Below, one piece after another: positions 55,180-64,000 of a stretch of 64,000 bases of DNA (position 1 is its first letter; every line of letters starts with the position of its first letter). The notes below the pieces were generated by a model. It worked only from the letters and a program-made list of their open reading frames with translations. It ran no database searches and was not told the DNA's origin. The position numbers and the translations under genes are program-made. Origin of the DNA: Hydrangea macrophylla (lineage: Eukaryota > Streptophyta > Magnoliopsida > Cornales > Hydrangeaceae); the NCBI GenBank assembly GCA_033977485.1, contig CM066983.1, positions 65,582,010-65,646,009 of the forward strand, given 5' to 3'.

Positions 55180-55800
55180 GACAATCCTTCGTTCGATATC
55201 CCAAGGTACCACAATCAAAACACTTGAGTTGCGAATAGAGTGTAGAACTCGCACTGTTTCCCCATATGGTTCTATTATGGGAGTTAGTCAGAAACATCGA
55301 CCCTGGTGCTTGTCACTACCCACATAACCTCACTTTCCTTGCTGATTCTGTTTCGATCTTTACATCCCACATTCGGAAAGAATCGGTGATTGAACTCTGC
55401 CTTGAACCCTTCCCATGTAATCGGTGCCCCTTGATCCAAAACATTTACCCACCAGTTCTGAGCTTCACCCCTCAATACATCACTTGCATTCTCAATCTTC
55501 TCCCTATCTGACATCGGAATAGATTGAAAAATTCATTCCATGTCCATGACCTAATGCCCCGACAACGCTGTGTCAGCTATTCCCTGAAATTCGGTATGTT
55601 TCTTTCTTGTAAATTGTTCAGATACAAATATCATACCCCTATTCTCAGGCATATGTACCACACTGATTGGTGCTGGTTCAGATGGAGGTATTGGAGGCAA
55701 ACGCTGATAGTCCGTAACATATCCCCCATGTTCCCAATCATTTCTATCATTTCATTCATACGTCGGGTATGCGGCGATACACCTCGGTCGTCACTCATGA
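55180..55800 (-). pseudogene. gag of gypsy element 4
   Basis: Begins MSDDRGVSPHTRRMNEMIEM near 55798 and is broken by several stops. Recognisable parts are SDREKIENASDVLRGEAQNW, VNVLDQGAPITWEGFKAEFN and FFPNVG. The single visible knuckle reads CFDCGTLGYRTKDC, where tyrosine replaces the metal-binding histidine. Same gag type as element 2 (WNNVLEQGKPTTWEAFKDEF). The 3' half of gag and all of pol are gone. Confidence 0.82.
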
Positions 55801-55924
55801 TTATAATCTTGTCAATCTCAATACATAAATGTCAATTCTACAATGTATTAATGCATTTTGGAATATGTGTCAATTAACTCAACACTTCATTTATCGTCAA
55901 ATGTTCTCCAAAGTTTTGTTACCT

Positions 55925-55944
55925 ATAGCTTTGATACCAGTAAA
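55925..55944 (-). other. Primer binding site of gypsy element 4
   Basis: The minus strand reads TTTACTGGTATCAAAGC right after the LTR end GGGTTGTGACA. One change from the standard methionine tRNA site. Confidence 0.8.
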
Positions 55945-58647
55945 TGTCACAACCCATCCCACTACGCGTGAAAATAGGACACGTGGCACGACACCAAGGC
56001 TCAACCAAACCATCAAAAGACTATACAATGTGGAAAAAAACTCTAAAAAAACCCTGAGTTTCAAAACTTTTGGAAACGATACCTCCCGGGTTGTAAAATC
56101 CGTAAAAAATTGAAAATGTAAATATTTTTCGAATCGGATGAATTTATATTAAAAGAAGTCCCAAAGGTATCCTAAGAACCAATCAAAATATTTAAATAAT
56201 TTTCAAAAGAGGTAGAAAAAGATTTCATACAAGGGGTATTTCGACCAGTCGAACGACCCCCTTCGACCGATCGAATGACCCTTTAGCAGAATTCTGCCCA
56301 ATGTTGCAGAATTTGCTTAAGGCATCAAACAACTTTCCCTCCTTTCAATCCTCCAATCATGATTACATTATTCTAAACTTTGCAAACCATACTAAGCTTT
56401 CAAAAACGTCAGTAAGACATGCTAATCTATGAAAAAAAAATAATGACGGAACAAACTAAGGCTTGTTTGGATTGAATCATAAAAGCACTATTACATTCAT
56501 TCAAAACTCGAAATTGACAAGTTAAGAAAACAAAATATGAACTTATGAGTTCAGATAAGTTGAACATAACTACCAGTAGTCCCTTTACAATATACCACCT
56601 TAAAAAACCATTCCAAAGTTCAAAAGCGAAGTTTCAAGTCCTAACTTCTCAAAATTACATTTTTCCTCAAAGGAATGGAAAACAAAAATATGTACAAGAG
56701 GATGGTCCTTGTCTTCCACACAGCCTCACTCTTCACGCTTCTTTTTCCCTTTCTTCTTGTCACCTGCAGTGGAGTAATCTCTCCACAGTCCACTGCTCAG
56801 CTATATGCTAAGTGCACAATTCTAAATGTATGCTTATTTGAAAATCCATGCTTAAAGCATCTAAAACACATCAAAGTAGTCTCTAGGGTGAGTGGTACGC
56901 ATTCATCCGTTAAATGAAACCGATACTGTGGAAGGCACACCTCTCCCACGCATTCCGTACACTAGGTTGGGCCTTCCTCCATACCAGGTACCGTGTCCTG
57001 GTTGGGCATTCCTCTATACCAAACATCACACAAACAATGTTACAATCCTCAAACTTCCAGGAGCTTACCCCCGGAAGAAATTGCACCAAACTCCCCTTTG
57101 ACCCAAGTAGACACATAGCATGCTCACATAAACAGTTATACGTGCTTTTCAAGCATTTTTGCGTGCATAATTAACGGGCCTAACAAATACACGAATTTCG
57201 CTTAGATCCAAAATATCAAAATCGATATTCAAAATAGGTAAATTCCATATATTTCATAGACTTAGAATTCATACCTCGTGCGATTCCTCTAAAACTTTGA
57301 AGGATCGACTAGAGGCCCGAATAAACGTCGGATCTCAAGTTATACACAATTCCTATGAGTTTTACCTGATTTTCCTCAAATTCCTAAAAATTTGATTTTC
57401 GGAAAAGATAGCTAAATGCGGCCTAAGAGGTATCGAAATGAAGCTCTTACCTCAAGGAGTTCAAATCTCGAATCTGGAGAAAAACTGACAGACGAATGGT
57501 CGTCGATCGGCGTCGTGAAGCTCGTAGCCACCAAATCTCCCTTTTCTCTCTCCTCAAAGGATATTTTTAGAACGTTTGTAACTAATGAAATCTCAAGCTT
57601 ATCTATTTATAGGCACGGCTTTCGCAAATTACGTTACCTTCCCACAATTTTTCAAAACTCCTAATTATCTCCCGAAATGTCTTAAACATCTACTTTATTC
57701 TTTCACGAGTGAAAACTAAAATTTATAGAAGTTTTTGACTAATTCCGTTTGGGTCCGAAATAAGGATCCAAAACTAATCTCTGTGAAATCTCTAAACCAC
57801 TTACCTTTTTATGCAGTGTACCACTCACGTTCTCACCACATTATTCAAAGTAATATATATCAATATCAAAACTACCAGAAATTTACTCTACACAGGTAAA
57901 TTTATTATTCACAAGAATATTAAATATTTCAATTAACATTTAAATCATATAAATGTCATTTAATCATGCCAATGAAATATGAAGTTCTATATTCCCGTGT
58001 TCTCATTGACACCTTACCGTTGACCCACAATCAACCTCATCGCAGATTATTAATAAACATCAATAATCTCAAAATCTCAAATATGAAATGATAAAACCAT
58101 GGAATTTCTGGAACGGGTGAGATAGTAGTGCCCTCTCTCTCCTATGGTTCTCATATATATATAAATATATATACACACAAACTTACACATATACTCACAT
58201 ACATATGCAGATTCAACAATTTATATGGACTAGATAGAGGGAATGTGAGGGAGATGCATTTGAAAGGGGGGGGGGGGGTGTGTGCCTGTGGTAGGGGTGT
58301 GTGGGTTTGCTGGGTGGTTAAGGGGTGGTAAGGTGGTAGGGTTTTTACCCAATAGGCTTAAGGTAGGTTTGGTAGTACAATAACTATTATGGGTAGTCCT
58401 TTAAGCATCTAAAGTTGTACTAACATTTCCATTTTTGTGTGATCCTACCTTGTTTGGATCCTACTGTCATACAGTCTATGTTCAATACAAATTTTACGAT
58501 TTCTTGTGACGAAGTCAACCCGGGTCTGAAATTTACAATCTAGGTTAGTAATTATAACTACGTATTAGTTATATATATAAGACACTGGAAATATGAACAA
58601 AATACGAGGCTCGTTTTTATTAAGCTAGAAATTTTAGAGGTATTACA
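55945..58647 (-). repeat. 5' LTR of gypsy element 4
   Basis: Bounded by TGTCACAACCCATCC at 55945 and GAGGTATTACA at 58637-58647 (minus-strand start TGTAATACCTC). A minus-strand CCTATAAATAG (rc near 57604-57614) is the likely TATA. The donor at 57449-57450 and a possible acceptor CTGCAG|GTG near 56764 mirror the leader intron of element 2. Palindromes TTCGACCAGTCGAA and TTCGACCGATCGAA sit at about 56239-56276. A 12-base G run lies at 58267-58278. Confidence 0.75.
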
Positions 58648-59509
58648 AGTATATACCCCTAGCTAACAATTATAACATTTCTTTCCAAAGTACAAATAAC
58701 CCTTATCAAAGTACAAACTAGCTCTAACAACTTGCAAAGCATTTAATGCTTGTCATGCTAAGCATTTAGTGCTTATGAGGCTGTGACAAACTTTCTCTTT
58801 CCCTCCAATACTTGCTTGCCATGTGGGCATTGGTATGGCCTCACGTAGGGCAATACCACCCGCGCCCCACTACTGAATTCCCTCACATTTTGGAAAAAAG
58901 AAAAAAAAAATTATATGTATTTTTTTATTATTTCTTTAATTCTAAAATATTATTAGCAACTAAAATAAACTTTTTGAAAGAAACTAAGAAAATGAATCGA
59001 AAGTGATTCGAAATTTAAAAAAATTATGGTTTACTTTTATTACATTTTTTTTTCTTCTTATTTTTCTTGCATTTTCAAGAGCAACCTTAAAAAAAAAAAA
59101 AAAGAAGTAAATTCATAAACAAAGCAAAGTCTTAATATTTCCCAAAGCTTCAACGGGCACAAAGTAATGCAAAAGTAAATCATGCAAGTGGGGATGGCGT
59201 AAAAGTAGGTGGTTTTCCTAGGACCAGCCTTTCTCAAGTCATTGACATTGCAGCTTTTTTATTTTTGCATATATTTTTGAAATATATGTAAATTCCATAT
59301 ATTTCATACAGCTAATTGACCCGTTGAACCAACAAAGAGAGTAAATTAAACATTTAAACTGGTTTCCCTACAACAACTCGGCTGTAGTCGAGCTTGCCAA
59401 TGCCCATCCCCCAATTGAGATGTTGTGCGTTTAAAGCTCCATGCAGGGGAGCAAAATAAGGGAGAGTTTCTTTAAAGTCGGGTATGGCTCACCCCCTTGT
59501 GTGTGTGTA
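58648..59509. other. Intergenic AT-rich sequence, no gene
   Basis: A and T tracts, for example near 58890-58930 and 59088-59103. Short repeated AAGCATTTAATGCTT-like palindromic words at 58736-58776. No coding evidence. Confidence 0.5.
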
Positions 59510-59840
59510 CACTACACCATATGGCCCGATTTGTAACGGGAATATCCGTTACAAAGATTATTTGTAACGGATATACCCGTTACAAATAGGGCGTTGCAAA
59601 TATGTAACGGATTTTTGTAACGGATATACCCGTTACTAATATAATTTTTACAACGGTTATACCCGTTACAAATTAGTGTAGTAACGGATAAATATCCAAC
59701 TTTTTTGATTTTTTTTAAAAATTACTAACGATTGGTGACGAATTAGTAACGGTTATATCCGTTACTAATTTCCAAAATGCATAAAATTAGTAACGGATTT
59801 TGTAACGGATATATCCGTTACAAATTTTAATTAAAAAAAT
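59510..59840. mobile_element. CACTA-type terminal and subterminal region
   Basis: Starts CACTACACCATATGGCCCG. It is followed by at least twelve copies in both orientations of GTAACGG(ATAT)/ATATCCGTTAC in 330 bases. The first 14 bases agree with 16062 apart from two positions. The subterminal repeat is much better preserved here, so this copy is younger. The other terminus was not found inside the window. Confidence 0.7.
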
Positions 59841-62294
59841 GAAAAAATTATTTCATAAATTCTCCAAATAAATTTTTTTTTGTGCACCTAATTAACATGC
59901 ATAATAATCCGTACAAACACAAAAGTAACTCAATCTATATCAAATACAAGTAGAGTACAAAATATTTCATCTTACAAATCTTTGTCCATACCCAAGTTCT
60001 TAGTTTAACTACATTACTTCTTACACATGAAATTAACTCAAGAAAGATAAAATACACAAATCTCTGTCCATAACCAAGTTCATCAACTTAACTTTTTACA
60101 ATTGCTTCATCTCTTCCTTCTTCATTGCTCTTGGTCATCACCACCCTATTTTTCATCATAATCGATGATGGCGTTAGAAAAAGAAATCACAAATGAATAA
60201 TAATCAAATAATTTTAAAAAATAAGAGAAAGTCAATGTGAAACTCACCATATTGTTAATTGGGATCACACCCAATTTAAAAATCTTGTTTGAAACACCTA
60301 CAAAGTCAATGTTGAAAATTTCAAAGTCATAACTCAAACAATGCAATAGCCTAAATGTGCAAGTGCTAAATATTGAACATAAGAGTTGTCAAAATCTATA
60401 TCTATTCAACGACCAAACAAGAACAAAATTCAATCAATTGGAATGAAAAAACATTTACAAATTCACAATAAGAGAGTAAAAATAAATTAAAACAAACAAC
60501 TAAAAGAACTGCTGTCAACAATCTTTGGAGAGAAAAAAAAGTAGTGGAAATCGAACCATAGTCTCTATAGAGTAGCCTGATCCCGTCAAAACAAGAAAGT
60601 CAAGCCTTGTTCTTCTGAGTATAGTGTTATGGCTTATGTTGGAGAAATGGTTAGTGGTTGTTACTTGTTACAATAACTCCTACAATATCTGCTCTAGAGT
60701 GCTGCTTCTACGAAAACATCATTATAACTTTGTCTCTTATTTAATTGTTAAGCATCCCATAGACATCCTTAGTCATGCATCTCCAATTGGGGACCTTTTA
60801 ATGACCCACCAAAGCAAACCAATAAAAATTCCATCATTTCTTGTCTTTACCAAGCTAGTATCCTAATTGTATCTAAATATAGACATTGAAAACAATATCA
60901 AATAGTAATAAATCCAATTGTTGTTCACTGCAAATTCCAACCAAGTCTAATAACTTCTTAAAAACACAAAATTTGCAGACTTGGATGCAATTGGGTCTCC
61001 TCACAAGTTGACCAAAAAATGGTGACAACTAACACAAATTGAAAAGTTAAAAGCATTTTCTTCCTCAAGCAATTGATTATTAGTTTAATTTAAGAAAGTG
61101 AGTTGGTTCCTGTACCATTTCAGCATATTTGGACTCCGTATGTAGCCATACGCACCCAAGTAAATGTGGTGTAATCCTTTCAAGTAAATATGATCTTCAC
61201 ATTTTGACATCATGATAAGATTTTGATGCAAGACTTGCAAGTTTTGTATTATCAGATATGAAAATGACTATGGGTTGCTAATTCATGTATACGAGACGAG
61301 AGATGAAGAAACCCAAAAACAAATGACAGAGCGAATAAACAGTACGATGGAGAAGAGGAGAGATGTTCACCTGCGTCTGTAAAGTATCATGAAATTACCA
61401 AATGACTCCTTGAAAAGAATTTCTTCTACTAACATTTCAATTTTACCTTAGCTTAATAAACTTCTAAGCAATTCAATTTTCAATGTACAACTTTACGCAA
61501 AAGAAAACATTAAGTATTCAACTAGGAGCATCGTAAATGTATAATAAAAAATCTTACAATTTTATACAACAGCATTTGATAATAAAATAGGTCAACAGAT
61601 TTAACGAGTGCCACTGAAAATATTTCCAATTGAATCCATACGATAAATACTAGAATTGAAAAATAAAAATAAAAAAATAAAGAAGAGGGGATGGGGTGGG
61701 GACGTTCAGCTGATTAATTTTCCAACTTTACTGTTAGGGATCCTAATCACGTAAGCATTAGTGGGAAAATAATTCCAAATAAATTTTTTTTTTGTATGCA
61801 TCAAATATAGAAATTTCACACTTGTGCTTATGTGAGCAAGAGCTTTCTAATTTTCACCCTAGCTGGTTTAATGATGATATTTTGATGATTGTGCTGAACA
61901 ATCTGATGATTTGATTAGATGCTCGGAGCTTTGTTTGCTACCATTGGAATGTGGATTATTAGTAATTGGAGGTTTAAATTGCATGAGACTTTTCTTATTC
62001 TATATGAACATTTGGGGGATTTTTTCTTATAGCATTACTCATTAAAGACCATAGGAAACCACTCGCCAGAGTCCTAACAGGGGCACGAATGTGGCATATA
62101 ATTCTTACTCCTAAATTATCGTGAACATGGTTTTATCATGAATGGTCTATTTGCAAATGAAAAGAACAAGCAGAAGCTATGTAAAATTAATTAAGCCCAA
62201 CACAAATGCAATGGCAATAGTTGACAAGTATTTCTTCAAGTAATATAGCTAATCCCAGAATACTTCCACATTAATCAATAAGACAACTATAACC
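59841..62294. other. AT-rich region, possibly CACTA interior followed by host intergenic DNA
   Basis: No frame with family resemblance. Short duplicated phrases (CAAATCTTTGTCCATACCCAAG at 59974 and CAAATCTCTGTCCATAACCAAG at 60057) may be part of the transposon. Nothing else assignable. Confidence 0.4.
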
Positions 62295-62297
62295 TTG

Positions 62298-62349
<52 letters not shown>
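62295..62349. repeat. (GA)n microsatellite
   Basis: An unbroken GA run of about 50 bases lies immediately next to the candidate splice donor of the exon at 62355, on its intron side. Confidence 0.92.
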
Positions 62350-62352
<3 letters not shown>

Positions 62353-62354
62353 AC

Positions 62355-62510
62355 CTGGATTTCCTTCTTGGTGAGTTTCAAAGGAGCAGGACATGAATGT
62401 TGCATCTCTTGCTCTCTTAGCTCCAGCCGCCTAAAGGATCTCCTCAGTTTCTCTCTTGCCCCCTTCAGTTGTGACAATAACACATCAAGGCCGTTATACT
62501 TGTTTGGTTT
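62355..62510 (-). CDS. Candidate internal exon of a host gene
   Basis: The minus strand encodes NGLDVLLSQLKGAREKLRRS, FRRLELREQEMQHSC and PAPLKLTKKEIQ without interruption, then a donor ATCCAG|GTATCC. Upstream the frame is open to about 62531, where several AG dinucleotides could be acceptors after a CTAA branch-like motif. The peptide is charged and helical, consistent with a coiled coil. GC and codon use differ from the AT-rich flank. I cannot name the protein. A possible companion exon ending SFTIR|GTAC lies at about 63183-63260. It could also be a gene fragment. Confidence 0.4.
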
Positions 62511-62844
62511 ATGGCATTTGCTTCCAACTTAACTAAGCTTTTAGTAACCTGTTCAAGCAAAATTCAATAACCTACTAAACATATGTATTTGCTATTCATC
62601 ACTTGACAATTGACATGGAAAGAACATTAGGACAGCATTAATGCCTGCTATTGTCTTGCTATTTAGAGGTTTCTATATACATGCGGAAGTGTGTTATTTT
62701 GGGGAAATTTGAAAGTCTTTGCCGCCTTGAACAGTTTGATAACATTTGATTCCCTGTTTTAAGAAGAAACAGGAAACAAAAAAATTAATATTAGGAGAGA
62801 TGAGATTGCTTTTCAGTTGCTGACATTAATTACAGAAACGTTAA

Positions 62845-63166
62845 GGCTCCATTTGGTTGATGGATTTACGAAATAAAAATAAACAAAACACAAGGGAAAC
62901 TGCTTTTCCCTGTTTGGTGACCAAGGAAAACAATAAGAAAAGTCGAAAGGAAAAGAAAATAAAATCAGAAATAATGATAAGTTTTTTAAGCTTTTACTTT
63001 TTCAATTACTTCTCAATTTTCTTGAAATTCAACTATTATCTTTAGGTTCTAATATAATTTGAATGTAGGAGAAAGCACGAGGGATTTGGTTTTCCTTCTC
63101 TACTTACTTCCTTTTTTCTTTTCTTTTCATTTTACTACGCTAAATCTACAAACCAAACATAGCAAA
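62845..63166. mobile_element. MITE with TTTGGTT-type ends
   Basis: GGCTCCATTTGGTTGATGGA on the left and the inverted right end AAATCTACAAACCAAACATAGC pair imperfectly. The arms are A-rich and T-rich with AAGGAAAA/TTTTCCTT pairs. Such Gxx-TTTGGTT ends are common in plant hAT or Harbinger MITEs. No target duplication settled. Confidence 0.55.
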
Positions 63167-64000
63167 AATAAATTATTGTACCTTATGGTGAAGGACCAGA
63201 TGCCCCTCATGCCAGGCTTGGAGGCCACAGTATCTTGATTCCCTTAATCAAAGGCGACTAGTTACTAGCTTGCCACACCAGCTGATACAAAGAGAGAGAT
63301 TGGATAACATTAGAAGAGGATTAAGTTCAGCCTCGCAACACCTGTCTTCTATCAATTGGGCTTAAAGAATTGCCAGTTCCTGAGCTCGATTTTGGTGACT
63401 CTACTTGTCTTGATGTATCTTACTATGAACTCAATTTTGGGGAGTTCGTAAGTCTCCACGGATCTTACTCGATGAACAAAACCCGACGATAGCCAGACAA
63501 TTCCTGGCCTAATCTCCAACTTTAGATTTATTGCCCAAGCCACATTAAGTTGAACTCGGACATTTATTTCAAAAAGAAAACTATATAAAAGAACTACCAT
63601 ATTTGGCATTATGAAACAAGAAAATGAGAATCAATCATTTCAATTTGGCGCAAGTAAATAAAATGAACATTCATAATCAGGACTTTGAACTGGAAATAGC
63701 AAATGCAGATCTTAAAATAATCAGAAATTAAGATAGCATAGTTGGAAACGGAATGCGAAGCTCTTAATTTTTTGTTTAAACTTATCTCCAGATTCTCCAC
63801 TTCATCACAGAAAGTGAAAGGTTTGTGGTATGCGTGGAGCATATGAAAAACAGAGTGTATTTATTGGAAAAAATATGTATATATTTATAGAGAAATTGAT
63901 TAGTCTTAAATATCGATGCTCTGAAGGATGTATGGTCTGACGAGATAGGAGAAAAAATATGTATATATTTCTATATACATGAATACCACTTCCCTCTTCG
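63167..64000. other. Right edge, no certain gene
   Basis: A GC-richer patch at 63180-63345 could hold a minus-strand exon (VASKPGMRGIWSFTIR before GTAC). An 85-codon minus frame at 63352-63609 shows no recognised family. The rest is AT-rich. Confidence 0.35.

Larger units (their letters stand above)
55176..58647 (-). mobile_element. Ty3/gypsy element 4, minus orientation, 3' truncated
   Basis: Read on the minus strand: LTR (58647-55945), primer site, gag to the zinc knuckle, then an abrupt join to the Tat antisense gene near 55175. Gag and LTR resemble element 2, including the leader donor CTTGAG|GTAAGAG and GATACCTCTTAGGC, equivalent to GATACCTATTAGGC in element 2. Confidence 0.82.

Noticed and set aside
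58255..58285. 12-base G run and neighbouring G-rich tract as a quadruplex or regulatory element
   Set aside because: It lies in the transcribed or U3 part of a degenerate LTR; a homopolymer run of this kind is common and may also be an assembly artefact.
60540..60600. Possible tRNA-like segment (AAATCGAACC...)
   Set aside because: No cloverleaf with acceptor pairing and anticodon loop could be drawn. No tRNA or rRNA gene was found anywhere in the window.
63352..63609. 85-codon minus-strand frame (RPGIVWLSSGFVHRVRSVET...)
   Set aside because: Not recognised, no splice or promoter context, and similar lengths occur by chance in this DNA.

Overview
This is nuclear DNA from a flowering plant, probably a eudicot; I cannot resolve the species. 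The signs are AT-rich intergenic DNA packed with nested LTR retrotransposons and MITEs, GT-AG introns, and one gene of the plant-specific DUF4228/PADRE family. There are no prokaryotic operons, CRISPR arrays or recognisable tRNA/rRNA genes. Only two loci look like host genes: the PADRE-type exon (14837-15469, minus) and a weaker candidate exon (about 62355-62510, minus).

Layout. 1-2000: 3' part of a Ty3/gypsy LTR. 3053-3611: hAT-like MITE and a 29-bp tandem repeat. About 3900-8640: 5' LTR, an acidic leader ORF and a truncated gag of gypsy element 1, with a hAT MITE inside the LTR. 8898-9878: MULE-like fold-back element with a perfect 9-bp target duplication. 12.9-14.65 kb: small inverted-repeat elements next to the PADRE gene. 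16062: a CACTA-type end. 17575-37969: a Tork-like Ty1/copia element. It is split by gypsy element 2 (19309-33385, TSD TTCAA), which is itself split by a minus-strand gypsy insert, element 3 (25594-30233, TSD CAACC). 37970-38377: gypsy LTR remnant. 38714-39235: Harbinger-like MITE. 39.6-40.6 kb: two tandem-repeat fields. 43990-55175: a Tat-lineage gypsy element with a second (archaeal-type) RNase H and, on the opposite strand, two accessory genes, one apparently spliced. About 55180-58647: 5' part of minus-strand gypsy element 4. 59510: a second CACTA-type end. The rest is AT-rich DNA with small MITEs.

No element looks intact. The reading frames carry stops, frameshifts and lost catalytic residues, such as FIDG in place of FIDD in the element 2 reverse transcriptase. 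The insertion order is readable: copia, then gypsy 2 in its protease/integrase region, then insert 3 in gypsy 2 between RNase H and integrase. Removing insert 3 and one TSD copy restores the host frame exactly.

The most unusual observations are: (i) about 0.8 kb of copia integrase sequence, copied from the right flank of gypsy 2, lies between its 5' LTR and a second copy of the LTR tail; (ii) clusters of TCGA-centred 10-12 bp palindromes in the LTRs of three gypsy elements; (iii) a multi-exon antisense gene with its own TATA box inside the Tat element; (iv) an acidic ORF upstream of gag in two gypsy elements; (v) a donor/acceptor pair conserved inside gypsy LTRs.
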